Origin: Puffinus mauretanicus
Taxonomy: Eukaryota > Chordata > Aves > Procellariiformes > Procellariidae
Length of the DNA stretch: 64,000 nucleotides
Assembly (NCBI GenBank): GCA_023333565.1
Contig: JAJKFH010004101.1
Coordinates: 233,867 to 297,866, forward strand
Direction: 5' to 3'
Each line of letters opens with the position of its first letter. The first letter of the stretch is position 1. Shown here piece after piece: positions 49,116 to 60,950 of the stretch. The notes under the pieces are model-generated. The model was not told where the DNA came from. It saw only the letters and a program-made list of their open reading frames with translations, and searched no databases. A program made the translations under genes and the position numbers.

Positions 49116-52100
49116 TAGTATGATGTTACATATTAAAATAAAATGCAACTTAGAAAACAAATCTTAAGGAAAATTCAAGAGAGGTAATTGTATTTGTTGG
49201 GAAGTCTGAAAGATTTTTATTTTTAGCTCTATGTTATTTGGAGACACTTAAAGTAAGTTTCAGTTTACCTAAGTTTAGAAATCTGAAAGTGGTGTCTCTA
49301 GCTAAAGCTAGCTCTAGGCTCTCTTTGGAGAGAGTAGGATGTAGGTCTCACCATGGAGTCATTCCCTCCATCCCTTCAGGACTGTGTGTCCTTGAGACAG
49401 GATAAGACAATCTAACAACACTGACACACTAAAAGAGGGGTGTCTGGGGCACCCTCATCCGGTTCATTCATTTTCTTCATTCATCTTGTGCCATCTTTCC
49501 TGCCCATCAAACCTTCCTGTGAGCTGTTGCAATGAACTAATCCAGCAGAAAATGTATCCAGAATAACTTAACATATAATTTTCTTCTGGATTTATTTGCA
49601 ATTATTTTGAAATCTTTGCGTTGCATGGTTACTGAGATGATTGATATATATGTGTATATATCTCTCCACATATCCATGTATTTACATATGATTAGTAAGA
49701 AGTTACTCAATAAACAAAAGTGAAAGAGAAACAATGACTCTATGTCTCTTCCTAGCAAATGCTTCAGAAGGTTAACTGCAAGAAAGAAATACCTAAAGGA
49801 TTCAGATGAGCAAAATAGTTTGAGCAGTTTTCTAAAATAATTTTTAAAAAATGGTATGGAGAGGTGGAAAAACTCTATAGATCGTTGTTAGGTAAAATAA
49901 TAAGTTGGTTAGACAGTCATGGATCATTCTTTTTAATATCTTTTTTTTTTCCAATTTTTAAAATGTTAAAATATGAAATATCCATATTCTTGTCACTGTA
50001 GATCACTTGTAACAGATTCCTGAAGGTAAAAACCAAGCTGAGTTCACTGTGATCTGCAGCATCAGGATAATTATGACATAAGCTGCTATTATTATTATTA
50101 TTAATATTATTATTATATTATTATATGTATTGAATATTATGTTTTCATATAATACACCACTAATGTCATATTAATTCTGATAGTAGTATAATATTACTAT
50201 TGTATAATATATTTCTATATTTCTATATATTAATATTTTATAAATAATAAAATTACATTATATTATTATTTAGTATGGACTAAACTTGAGAGAACTGCAG
50301 AATTCATACCCAAGATTAGTAAAGCACAAGACTGGAGAGAAAGCCTGGATAAAGGAAAACAGGTGACTGAGACAAATCTCATTGTGACTGGAAAGCTGAA
50401 GAATATCTACTCAATACAATCACATGAACAGTGTTATTAAAACATCTCCATGTTGTCATGTTAAGTATTTTAAGCTTTTTGCATTTGTATTTTCCCTTCA
50501 TGAGTTCTTTTTCAGTTGTGCAACAGTTACATAAAAGATCCTAAAAATGAAGTGATTGCTTTTTATATAGACATCAAGACTAACACTGTGAGACACACAA
50601 GGGCACCATGTCTGTATCTAGGAAGAAGCCCTACTTCCCGCACTAGCCGTCACCTAGACTTTCTCCAGCAGGTCCTAGCTGCAAAAGCTTGGGCTCTAGA
50701 GCTCTCAGGATCAGCCTTCCTCCTAAATGTCTGCCTCATTGCTGGGCCATTCTTTTGTATTCCCCTTCCTTGTACCCTTTTGACTATGATTCTTGCTTTG
50801 ATACATTTAAGAGCAGTGTAGATGGTTTCTCTGGGATGTGCCAGTGGTACTGTTATAGCCATTCCTCTTTCATTACACTCTCCCTGCAGATACATTTGCA
50901 GGTTTTAGCTTCATCTAGATCCCTCTCTTGCTCAAGCAGTAAGTATACATTCTTAAAATCTAAATCTCCTTTACTTCGTCCTACATATTGTTACACCCAT
51001 ATTTCCTGAAACTGATTTTCAGTGAATTATTAGCTTTGTTATGAAGCCCACCCATGAAATATTTGGATAAACTGATAACAGCACAGACATTGGACCCATT
51101 CCGTGGACCTTTCCCCAAAAGTAACTTTCTTATCTCCCTCTCTCCATCACTGCTATGATCAGTTTTAGGGGGACAAATGTAGTTTTGAAATTTTAATTGT
51201 GTCTATTTAATATATCTATAGTCCAAATGCCTAGAAGGGCAAAAGGACCTAAAGAGCAGGTATTATGGAACAGAAACTAGCCCTAAACAGATAGTCAAAA
51301 AAGCTTCAGAGAAGATTTTTCAAAACATACAGCACATTTCTTAGGTGTTTCATAACCTCTCAGAAATATCTCTCTCTCTCTCTCATGTACATACATAAAA
51401 TATAGGTATAATTTTCAAAATGAAAGTTCAAATTTATTTTGTTTTTATAAATAATTCTCTTTACATAATCTGTCAAAGCAGAACGACAACTACAAAATGA
51501 ATTTCTTTTGCCACCAGCTGGCCTGTCATTAGTGCGTGTACATCATCAAACCAACATGGTTCTTAAGATGTATTAACACAGTATATCATCAAAATTATAT
51601 TGCTTGGAAGATGTATTTCTCAACTATAAGGCCAACTGGCAATAAAGAATATATTCAGATATTTAATTTTTTCTGGATGTTTCAGTTAGCTGAGGTATTT
51701 AAATATGCAGTTGTAGTTGAGAATACTGCTAAATCTCCACAAAAGTGCACTAATGTGTTTCAACACATGACTATTAATTGTTCAATGTATTTTTGCCTTT
51801 ATTAGTCTTTTTTTTTTCTTTCCATTCTGCACTTTAAGAGTGTTTAGAGACATGTTGAATCAATTGGATCATATTCTTTCTCATGTATGATAAATGTGAT
51901 TTGGAGTTAACAGTGTCAAATATTAACTATGTTCCCAGTGCAAACCTTTGTTCAGCCAACTATTCATGAAGTTTCACATTGTACTACATTATTACAAGAC
52001 ATTACTTTTAGTAATAGTGACATCTGTCAAAGTGAATCCACCACAAAATGCATTATTGATTAGGGTACAGTGAATAATTTGCAACAATGGATTTATTCAA

Positions 52101-53426
52101 CAAATTTAGCCTATTGTCTGCATGTGGAATAGCTTCCAACAAAGAAATAAACAAGCAAACCAGAATATCCTTGAATATCTTTAGAATCATTCAAATGATC
52201 TATTTTCAGGTTTTGCTTTGTATTTTCTTTGGTTTTTATGGTCCTCTACAGCTTGCATGTTCATGGACCATTTATTATGAGCATCTAAACCACTAACTTA
52301 CTGGTTATTTATTTCTACAGTGTTGGCTGTATAACTTTTTTTTTTTTTTCTCCCTTAGATGAATGCAGAAAGAATTTTCTAGGACTGGTAAAGCTTTTGC
52401 AACTATTTGTCTAAAACCCTGGCTTTGCAAATATTCACTTGCATCTTTGAAATTTACTTTCCGCTAATGCTCTTGCCAGTAAAACTCAATCCTTCAAACA
52501 TTCCTGTGGAAAGATCACCAAAGGGTTGCACGTATTGTCAAAGCAAATTCAATCAAATGTTGGTTGAAAATCTTGCACTGTATTTACTCAGCTGTGTTAA
52601 AAGAACAATTCATTCAAGTTGTTCCCAAGGCATCCCCTAAGAAAACCTAAGATTGGAGAAGTGTTTTTATATTTGAAGATACAAAATTGTATATTTGTGA
52701 TTTAACACAAAGTTTTATAGATATATGCTTCAAAGTTACATTTTTAGAGCCAAACCATGTCATAGATCTCTGATGCTATCTTTTTAAAATATTATTTGCT
52801 TAATAGCCCTAAGAATAATTTAATGACAGACAAAGCATTATCTGGAGTATTCTGAAACTCTTTTTTTGTAGTGAGAGTGAAAGAATGTCTAATCTTTTAA
52901 TATTTGTTGTCTAGTTTGCTAATTGCCAGTCCATTCTTCTTAGTGGTCTTGTGTTGCTACACTGCACTTCTTCATGTCAGATTCTTTGGCTCAGGCACTG
53001 TGTATAAAATCTTGGCCCCACTAAAATAATCATGAGACCGTGGTGAAACTACAATAACTTACAGCAAACACCTTATCCTGCATATTCATTGAGTGACTTT
53101 AAGATGAACATTAGTGTGATGAAATTAGGTAGAAACCAGTAGTCTAGCAAACTCCATTGCTTTCCACAAAGTGAAAATTTTAACTTATATGTACCATAAT
53201 TTTACTTCATAAGTACCATAGCCCATTTGACATCTAATGATAAGAGGAAAGGCAGAAACCTTAGCATACAGTTAAGCTTGCATCAAAACTTCTAATTCAA
53301 GTCATATATGCTGTGTTAATTTTATTCTAAAATGGTAGGAAAACTAAAGTCCTCCCTTAGTACAAAACAGTCTTTCTTTTATCGGTCCACTTCTCTAAAA
53401 TGTGATATATTCTGAATTAGATACAG
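49116..53426. other. AT-rich non-coding DNA, no gene seen
   Basis: Holds a TTA/ATT-rich tract at 50083-50125 and AT-rich DNA to 50275, a CT run at 51367-51383 and a T-run at 52337-52350. Frames of 70-106 codons at 50516-51009 overlap on both strands and show no domain. No gene called. Confidence 0.5.
50083..50275. repeat. ATT-rich low-complexity tract
   Basis: ATT/TTA triplets at 50083-50125 followed by about 150 bp of almost pure A/T. Confidence 0.75.
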
Positions 53427-53431
53427 ACAAT
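53427..53431. repeat. Target-site duplication ACAAT (left)
   Basis: Identical to 58912-58916, on the far side of the ERVL. Confidence 0.93.
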
Positions 53432-53946
53432 TGTCGTGGTTTAACCTGGCAGGCAGCCAAATACCACGCAGCCGCTCACTCATTCCCCCCACCCCCAGCG
53501 GGACGGGGAGAGAATCAGAAGGGTAGGAGTAAGAAAAAACTCATGGGTTGAGATAAAGACAGTTTAATAGAACAGAAAAGGGAAAATAATAGTGATAATG
53601 ATAAAATAACAAAATGAGTGATGCACAATGCAATTGCTCACCACCCGCACTGACCAATAACCAAGTAGCGATCGGTACTTCCTGGATCACGCCTACCATT
53701 CATATACTGAGCATGACATCACATGGTATGGAATACCCCATTAACCAGCTGGGCTGGCTGTCCTGATTATGTTCCCTCCCATCTTGTGTACCTAGCTCAG
53801 TCAGTAGGCACGGGAGCTGTCCTTGGACTGGGAGGGCACTTAGCAACAACTGAAAACATCAGTGTGTTATCAACATTCTCCTCATACTAAATCCAAAACA
53901 CAGCACTAGGAAGAAATTTAACCCTATCCCAGCCGAAACCAGGGCA
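53432..53946 (-). mobile_element. 3' LTR of ERVL copy 1
   Basis: 515 bp, TG end at 53946 (TGCCCTGG, mutated from TGTCGTGG) and CA end at 53432. The CRE reads TGACATCA (CpG lost). The ATT-triplet position holds a short imperfect tract near 53586-53608. Confidence 0.95.
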
Positions 53947-53962
53947 GTATCCACCCCTTATT
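53947..53962 (-). promoter_or_regulatory. Polypurine-like tract of ERVL copy 1
   Basis: Minus strand AATAAGGGGTGGATAC immediately before the 3' LTR: purine-rich but interrupted, so a decayed priming site. Confidence 0.55.
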
Positions 53963-54440
53963 CTATACCATTTACGTCGTGCTTAGGTCTCACATATTTT
54001 TTAATACATTTCAATTAATCACCACTATCTTTCTTTTTATATATACATATATATATGTGCACACACAGATATCATTCCCTTGGTCTATGGACTATCCCTT
54101 CAAAATGTCCATTGAATTCATTGAGTCCACGACTTTGGGCTCCATCTGCCATAACAGTCTTTCAGGACAGGAGAGATGGTGTGTGGTGTTGGGCTGTTGC
54201 ATCCTGAAGCCAGTTCTCATTTCGGTACTGCTGCACTCGTTCAGTTCTATCATCGTTGCACTTTGCTCGGTTTCATCGGAGTTAGTTCATTCTTCATTAA
54301 TCTGGGTGATTTTCACTGCTATACCATTGATAGCAACCATAGAAATGATGATATACAATATCATATAACAATTGACATCATAAAATTCAGTTCATTGGCT
54401 ATTTTCACCCAAAATCAAATCCCCTTGAGGTACACACCGG
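53963..54440 (-). other. ERVL 3' region between pol and LTR
   Basis: About 480 bp without env homology. The only feature is a 25-codon hydrophobic ORF on the minus strand (54287-54364, starting MILYIIISMVAIN), which could be a leader remnant or chance. ERVL elements normally lack env. Confidence 0.5.
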
Positions 54441-54454
54441 ACCTCCCCATCCTT

Positions 54455-54943
54455 TCACATCACCCACCAAGTGCACCCAGGTCCTTGAGCAAAAGCAATC
54501 CTACGAATGTGTTTTCCCTTGCCAGAGGCAGGAGTAACCCACACTGTCTTCCCCAGCATATTTCTTATGTGCATGACAGGGACTTTATCTCCATCTACAG
54601 TACGTAAGAGTCTTGATTGGGCAGGGCCAGCTCGATTGGCAGATCCCCTGGTGTTGACTAACCAGGTGGCTTTTGCTAAATGTGTATCCCAATGCTTGAA
54701 TGTCCCACCACCCATTGCTCTCAACGTAGTCTTTAGCAGTCCATTGTACCGTTCGATTTTCCCAGAGGCTGGTGCATGGTAGGGGATGTGATAGACCCAC
54801 TCAATGCCATGCTCTTTGGTCCAGGTGCCTATGAGGGTGTTTCGGAAGTGAGTCCCGTTGTCTGACTCAATTCTTTCTGGGGTCGCCATGTCGCCATAGG
54901 ACTTGTTTTTCAAGGCCCAGGATGGTGTTCCGGGCAGTGGCAT
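54455..54943 (-). pseudogene. pol: ERVL integrase, second half
   Basis: Carries the second and third catalytic positions of integrase: Asp in ESDNGTHF and Glu in GKIERYNG, 35 residues apart (DD35E). The C-terminal DNA-binding part follows (VPVMHIRNMLGKTVWVTP). It sits in a different frame from the preceding core half, and the frame ends at a TGA just after CTWWVM that the second copy does not have. It is in order with the rest of pol on the minus strand. Confidence 0.92.
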
Positions 54944-55133
54944 GGGGCACAGGGTATGTTTCCAGCCAGCCGGTGGTTGCTTCTACCATGGTGAGCACAT
55001 AGCGCTTGCCGTGACGAGTTTGTGGGAGTGTGATATAATCAATCTGCCAGGCCTCCCCATATTTATATTTCAACCATCGTCCTCCATACCATAAAGAGGC
55101 TATACTCGCTTGGCTTGTTTGATTGCAGCACAT
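54867..55133 (-). pseudogene. pol: ERVL integrase, first half of the core
   Basis: Contains WQIDYITLPQTRHGKRYVLT with the first catalytic Asp, then VEATTGWLETYPVPHATA. It lies between two frame breaks: a TAG plus frame change at 55100-55102 upstream and a frame change near 54900 downstream. Both breaks recur at the same places in the second copy. Confidence 0.92.
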
Positions 55134-56467
55134 GTTTCACATTCATGGATAACTTGTGCAATAGTGTCCATGGTTAAGTCCACCCCTCGATCACGAGCCC
55201 ACCTATATGTTGCATCTCTTCCGTGATGGCCTGAGGTATCATGGGCCCACCGAGCTATAAATGATTCACCCTTACGTTGCCAGTCCAAATCCACCTGAGC
55301 CACTTCAATTTTAGCAGCCTGGTCCACCTGCTGGTTATTTTGATGTTCCTCAGTGGCCCGACTCTTGGGCACGTGAGCATCTACGTGACGTACTTTTACA
55401 ACCAGGTTCTCTACCCGGGCAGCAATATCTTGCCACCACGCGGCAGCCCAGATGGGTTTACCTCTGCGCTGCCAGTTATTCTGCTTCCACTGCTGCAACA
55501 ACCCCCACAGGACATTTGCCACCATCCATGAGTCAGTGTAGAGATAAAGTACTGGCCATTTTTCTCCTTCAGCAATGTCCAAGGCCAGCTGGATGGCTTT
55601 CACCTCTGCAAACTGGCTCGATTCACCTTCTCCTTCAGCAGTTTCTGCAACTTGGCGTATAGGACTCCATACAGCAGCTTTCCACCTCCGATGCTTTCCC
55701 ACAAGGCGACAGGACCCATCAGTGAACAGGGCATATTGCTTCTTGTTTTCTGGTAGTTTGTTATATGGTGGGGCCTCTTCAGCACGTGTCACCTCCTCCT
55801 CTGGGGATATTCCAAAATCTTTGCCTTCTGGCCAGTTCGTGATCACCTCCAAGATTCCTGGGCGACTGGGGTTTCCTATTCGGGCCCGTTGTGTGATCAG
55901 TGCGACCCACTTACTCCACGTAGCATCGGTTGCATGATGTGTAGAGGGGACGCTCCCTTTGAACATCCAGCCCAGCACCGGCAGTCGGGGTGCCAGGAGG
56001 AGCTGTGCTTCAGTACCAACCACTTCCAAAGCAGCTCGAATCCCTTCATATGCTGCCAATATCTCCTTCTCAGTTGGAGTGTAGTGGGCCTTGGATCCTC
56101 TGTATCCCAGACTCCAGAACCCTAAGGGTCGACCTCGAGTCTCCCCTGGTGTTTTCTGCCAGAGGCTCCAGGTAGGGCCATTCTCCCCGGCTGCGGTGTA
56201 GAGCACATTCTTTACATCTTGTCCTACCCGGACTGGCCCAAGGGCTACTGCATGAACTATCTCCTGTTTAATTTGTTCAAAGGCTTGTTGTTGCTCAGGG
56301 TCCCATTTGAAGTTGTTCTTCTTCCGAGTTACATGATAGAGAGGGCTTACGATCTGACTGTAATCTGGAATATGCATTCTCCAAAAGCCCACAACGCCTA
56401 AGAAAGCTTGTGTTTCCTTTTTGCTAGTTGGTGGGGACATAGCTGTTATTTTGTTGATCACATCCAC
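55100..56467 (-). pseudogene. pol: ERVL RT end, RNase H and integrase zinc domain
   Basis: The longest surviving frame, 455 codons from the first Met. It starts in the RT thumb/connection (TSKKETQAFLGVVGFWRMH). RNase H has its acidic residues at D250 (FTDGSC), E288, D312 (YTDSW) and D382. The integrase zinc domain follows, with its His pair near residues 409-415 and C443xxC446. All catalytic residues of RNase H are visible, so this section is well preserved. It ends at the TAG shared with the second copy. Confidence 0.94.
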
Positions 56468-56547
56468 TGGGATCTGACGACGTCCATCTTGCCATTTTAT
56501 TCCTAAAAACTGGATCTCCTGTGCAGGTCCCTTGACCTTACTTTGTC

Positions 56548-56958
56548 TTATGGCAAACCGGCCTTCAGAAGGATTTGAATTATTTTCTTCCCTTTCTCAA
56601 AAACTTCTTCTGCTGTGTTGCCCGACACGATGATGTCATCAATGTACTGCAGGTGTTCTGGAGCCTCACCCTGTTCCAGTGCGGTGTGGATCAGTCCATG
56701 GCAAATGGTAGGGCTGTGTTTCCACCCCTGGGGCAGTCGGTTCCAGGTGTACTGGACGCCCCTCCAAGTGAAAGCAAACTGTGGCCTGCACTCTGCTGCC
56801 AAAGGGATTGAGAAGAACGCATTAGCGATATCAATGATGGTGTACCACTGGGCTGCCTTTGACTCCAGTTTGTATTGAAGTTCTAGCATGTCCGGCACGG
56901 CAGCACTCAGTGGTGGCGTGACTTCATTCAGGCCACGGTAGTCTACTGTTATCTCCAC
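56548..56958 (-). pseudogene. pol: ERVL reverse transcriptase palm
   Basis: Motif A Asp in IIDIANAFFS (residue 43), LPQGWKHSPTICH (motif B-like), and the catalytic loop YIDD at residues 105-108, all intact. Upstream, a single-base loss near 56957 puts it out of frame with the protease; the second copy lacks this lesion. Downstream, the frame ends at TAA 56548-56550, a break shared with the second copy (63063). Confidence 0.93.
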
Positions 56959-57557
56959 TCTCCATCAGACTTTCGCACTGGCCATATGGGACTGTCAAAG
57001 GGTGAGCAAGTCTTGCTGATCACTCCTTGGCTCTCCAGTCGACGAATCAGCTTATGGATGGGAAGCAGGGAGTCTCGTTTGGTGCGATATTGCCGCCGGT
57101 GCACCGTTGTGCTAGCGATTGGTACCTGCTGTTCTTCAACCCTCAGCAACCCCACAACAGAAGGGTCCTCCGAGAGACCAGGCAAGGTGGACAGCTGTTT
57201 AATTTCCTCCGTCTCCAGGGCAGCTATACCAAAAGCCCACCGGTACCCTTTTGGGTCCTTGAAATACCCTCTCCTGAGGTAGTCTGTGCCAAGGATGCAC
57301 AGAGCCTCTGGGCCAGTCACAATGAAGTGCTTCTGCCACTCATTCCCAGTTAGGCTCACTTCGGCCTCCAATACAGTTAACTCTTGGGATCCGCCTGTCA
57401 CTCCAGAAATACAAATGGGTTCTGCCCCTTTATAGCTTGATGGCATCAGGGTACACTGTGCACCGGTGTCTACTAGAGCCTTATACTCCTGTGGGTCTGA
57501 TGTGCCAGGCCATCGAATCCACGCAGTCCAGTAAACCCAGTTGTCCCTTTCCTCCAC
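56949..57557 (-). pseudogene. pol: ERVL protease and RT N-terminus
   Basis: Aspartic protease with the active-site LVDTGAQ (Asp at residue 30) and a CILGTDYLRR stretch near residue 90, where retroviral proteases have the second conserved helix. A linker and the RT fingers (LIRRLESQGVISK, FDSPIWPVRKSDGEW) follow. The frame stops where the copy-1-specific frameshift occurs. The true N-terminus is not certain because Gag-Pol joins upstream. Confidence 0.92.
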
Positions 57558-57578
57558 CTGGCTGGAGGCAGGGCCCCT

Positions 57579-58396
57579 CTAGTTCTGGTCATAGTATCCA
57601 TTTCTCACTTCTTGCAAACGTGAGTCAAGAATTTCTTCATTACAATCACAATCCAAAGTAAGATCAGCCCTTCTACTCTGTCTGGGGAACTGTTCACTGG
57701 AAACTGGACCATCGTGAGGCAGGTTTTTTCTGCAGACTTGAGCAGCATTTTTCCTTGGAGAACCCCCTTGTGTCATTGTTTTTCCTTGCAACTCACGTAC
57801 CCGTGCCTCTAGGGTCAAGGTAGGTTTTCCATCCCACTGCCTCATGTCCTCTCCGTGGTCACGCAGGTAAAACCACAGGGTGCCCCGTGGTGTGTACTTT
57901 CTATATCCACTCTCCTGAGCAGAAAAACATTGACTCCTAATGGCTGAGATACTGGTCCGTACAGGTGGAGAATAGGACATAACCCTCTTTGAGTCGCTGG
58001 ACCTCCCGGGACAGTTTCTCCACAGCTGAGACAAGGGAGGAGGAGGCAGTTTCTTTGAAATCCCGGAGTCTGCTAACCACGTCATCCACCGTTGGTGCTT
58101 CTTCCTCCTTCCAGCACAGTACTGCCAACGAACTGGCATACAACGCTGGTGCGCTCCGTACCAACTTCCGCCACATGGGTCACGTGCACTGGACGTCATC
58201 TGGATCTTTGGGCATTTGGTCGTTGTCCAGGTCACTATAAACCACCTCCAGCACACCTAGTTCTCTCAGGTACTGGATACCTCTCTCCATAGTGATCCAT
58301 TTGCCTGGGCGATATATAACATCTTCCTTGAAGGGATACCTTTCTTTCACACCTGACAGCAGTCGCCTCCAGAGGCTGAGCCCCACGTTGGGTGCC
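57579..58396 (-). pseudogene. gag: ERVL gag, short and broken
   Basis: Two frames carry Gag-like sequence. The first (about 58396-57937) has a basic/hydrophobic start, a stop at 58180-58182, and a helical coiled-coil-like segment (SLVSAVEKLSREVQRLKEGY). The second (about 57970-57579) reads GTLWFYLRDHGEDMRQWDGK and then LEARVRELQGK. No CCHC box and no major homology region are visible, and the whole Gag is under 300 residues. I infer Gag from position; similarity to characterised Gags is not obvious. Confidence 0.7.
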
Positions 58397-58397
58397 A
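58380..58397 (-). promoter_or_regulatory. Primer-binding site, tRNA-Lys1,2 type
   Basis: Minus strand TGGCACCCAACGTGGGGC, one base away from the tRNA-Lys1,2 complement (A for G at position 5). It starts eight bases after the LTR CA, a longer gap than the usual two. Confidence 0.85.
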
Positions 58398-58405
58398 AAA
58401 AGGAC

Positions 58406-58911
58406 TGTCGTGGTTTAACCTGATAGGCAGACAAATACCACACAGCTGCTCACTCACTCCCCAGCGGGACAGGGAGAGAATCGGAAGGGTAAGAGTGAGA
58501 AAAAACTCGCGGGTTAAGATAAAGACAGTCTAACAGAACAGAAAAGGGAAAATAATAATGATGATGATAAAATACACAAAATGAGTGATGCACAATGCAA
58601 TTGCTCACCACCCGCGCTGACCGATAACCAAGTAGTGATCGGTACTTCCTGGATCACGCCTACCATTCATATACTGAGCATGACGTCACATGGCATGGAA
58701 TACCCCATTAGCCAGCTGGGCTGGCTGTCCTGATTATGTTCCCTCCCATTTTGTGTACCTAGGTCAGTCAGTAGGCACAGGAGCTGTCCTTGGACTAGGA
58801 GGGCACTTAGCAACAACTGAAAACATCAGTGTTATCAACATTTTCCTTATACTAAATCCAAAACACAGCACTAGGAAGAAATTTAACCCTATCGCAGCCG
58901 AAACCACGACA
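58406..58911 (-). mobile_element. 5' LTR of ERVL copy 1
   Basis: 506 bp, TGTCGTGG at 58911 to CCACGACA at 58406. The CRE TGACGTCA at 58681-58688 is intact. A short AAT/GAT tract lies at 58551-58569. Confidence 0.96.
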
Positions 58912-58916
58912 ACAAT
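58912..58916. repeat. Target-site duplication ACAAT (right)
   Basis: Partner of 53427-53431. Confidence 0.93.
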
Positions 58917-60379
58917 ACATAAAAATAAATACAGAAATGGAAATACAGATTGTTTTTATGTTCCTACAGTTTAAAAATTGTTCTGTCAAGAAAAATATTT
59001 AGTGGCATTGAGATAATAGAGTTCATGGAAGACTTGCACCTCTCCAAAGTAGCATGGCTTAATTATTTAGTTTTATCAATGATTTTGAGGGGTGTTTATT
59101 CCACTGATAAGAACACTTTCTCATTTTCCATTTTTTCTAACAGAGCAAAAAATATTATCAAAAGAAAATAACATCAATTTATTTTATAAAAGCGATGTTT
59201 TTAAAAGAGGTAAAACTTAAAAGCATTTCTTTTTAACTTTTTAGGATAAGATCACAAGATGCAAATATTCTCCTGTGATGATATGTATCTGCAGTAGGTG
59301 CTATAGAAATTGTTAGGGATTCCTACTTTAGCTATTTTGTACCACAACCTTAACATTATTCAAATGTTGATTTTCTTCAATGTTAATAAGAAGGAGAGAT
59401 ATGTGACAATGTTGCTATTTTTGCCTCCTTAAGCATGTGAATGTAGTTAGTATTGAAGCAGTAAACTCACATTGTTTATCTAAAGCCTGAAAGATTCAAA
59501 GGATATGCTAACAAAGGCTCAATAGTGAAATATCATGACAGAAAAATTCTCAAGAATTTCATAAACTGCAGGAACTTAAAGAGTTGGATAAATATTTATA
59601 AAGTACAAAGTTGAAAACTGCAGTCACTGGAATTCAGAAATTTCCTGTCACTGTTTTTCATGATAAGCCTTTATATATTCAGAGTGCTTCTCCCACCTGA
59701 GATCTAAACAATAAAAGATCTTTTCTTCCCTCTACAAAGGGTTTTTTCTCACCACATTGAAGGAAGAACTAGCAGTTAAAATATTTCAGAATATCAATTT
59801 TACCTTCAATATTTATCAATTTCTATAGCTATAATCCTTTGTAATGTATGTGTTTCTATTATTACATGGCAAAAATATTTTCATGTCCAAGGTGACATAT
59901 AGAAAATATTAGGAGGGACTCATGATTTATTTAAAGTGAAAAACATGTCTGAAGATAATTCTGAGAAGAAATGTAGTGATTCTGAATATAATATTGTGGA
60001 TCTACATGTATAAGTCTCAGTGATTTCCAGATTAAACCTTAACCTAAAAGAAAATGGACATTTTTTTATTGCCAAAAATTCTGTCTAGGAACTGAATCAA
60101 GGCTGAGGCCATTCCTTTTAATACTTACTGATCTAACTATTCTATCACAATATTGTGCCTTAAAGAAACTGGGGTTTTGGACATTCTATGTGTTTCTGTT
60201 ACCATTAAGTTCTGATTTCTAGTCAAGGTATTCTGTACATGATACAAAAAAAAAAAGTATAGGAAACCAGGTAATTTTGGTTTTGCTACATTTATTCTGT
60301 GAGACTAAAGGTGATAAAAGAGGAAAAAATTCCCCTTCCAATCTGAGTTGATACCAGGAATAGGTGGAATAGGTATGGT
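58917..60379. other. AT-rich non-coding DNA between ERVL copies
   Basis: Nothing recognised apart from a short A-run at 60246-60256. Confidence 0.55.
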
Positions 60380-60847
60380 TAACAGCTGGTTAATATTCAA
60401 GCATCACTTTCTTCAAGCTCAAGACTGGAGCATCCCAACATGCAAGAAGTCAGCCAAAAGCACCAGGAGGCCAGCTTAGATGAACAAGGAGCTCCTAGCC
60501 AAACTTAAAGATAAAAATGACACCTGCAGAAGGTGGAACGGTTAACAGGAGGGACAGGTAACCTGGGAGGAATAGAGACACACTATCTGAGCACCCAGGG
60601 ACAACGTTAGAAAAGCTAAAGCCCAACATGAATTGGGTTTGGCAAGGCATGTCAAAGGCAAACATATATAGAAGGGCTTCTATAAATAGAAAGCTGACAA
60701 GAGGAAGACTAGGGACAATGTGGCCTGCTGCTGAATGGAGAACGACCCCTGATGACACAGGACATGGAAAAAGCTGAATGCCTTCTTTACCTCAAACGTT
60801 GCTAGCAAGACCTGCCTTCAGGAATCCCACCCCACAGAGACTAGGAC
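60380..60847 (+). mobile_element. CR1 LINE ORF2 fragment (linker before RT)
   Basis: Blocks typical of the CR1 region between endonuclease and RT: GGTTAATATTCAAGCATCAC, TGCATCCCAACA-like text, GATGAACAAGGAGCTCCTAG, GGGAGGAATAGAGACACACT, GGAAGACTAGGGACAATGTG and GACATGGAAAAAGCTGAATG. Stops and indels break the frame. The fragment ends abruptly at the ERVL LTR end at 60848, so the ERVL inserted into this CR1; its continuation should lie to the right of the window. Confidence 0.88.
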
Positions 60848-60950
60848 TACCATGGTTTAACCTGGCAGGCAGACAAATACCATGCAGCTGCTCGCTCACT
60901 CCTCCCCCCCTCCCGGCAGTGGGAGAGGGAGAGAATCGGAAGGGTAAGAT
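60848..60950 (-). mobile_element. Truncated ERVL 3' LTR (R-U5 end only)
   Basis: The plus strand begins TACCATGGTTTAACCTGGCA and ends at about GGGTAAG before switching to pol sequence. The terminal CA has decayed to TA. The C-rich block here is longer than in copy 1. Confidence 0.88.

Larger units (their letters stand above)
53432..58911 (-). mobile_element. ERVL-type endogenous retrovirus, two LTRs, pseudogenised
   Basis: 5.48 kb on the minus strand, bounded by a perfect ACAAT duplication. Order: 5' LTR 58406-58911, primer site 58380-58397, short gag, protease, RT, RNase H, integrase, about 500 bp without env, then 3' LTR 53432-53946. The Pol order and wording, the RNase H/integrase linker, the lack of env and the 5-bp duplication fit class III (ERVL) elements. 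I see no dUTPase. The LTRs differ at roughly 30-35 of ~500 sites by eye (about 7%), so the insertion is old. Pol is broken by at least four frame changes or stops. Confidence 0.95.

Noticed and set aside
50516..51009. Overlapping 80-106 codon frames on both strands
   Set aside because: They contradict each other and show no family signature. One would expect such runs by chance in DNA of this composition.
56548..56550. Programmed frameshift at the shared RT break
   Set aside because: There is no slippery heptamer at the site, and a programmed shift inside RT is unknown for ERVL elements. Inherited damage is simpler.
55575..56811. Several plus-strand frames opposite ERVL pol, repeated at 62090-63326
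   Set aside because: They are antisense shadows of the RNase H and RT frames. Their presence in both copies follows from the copies' similarity.
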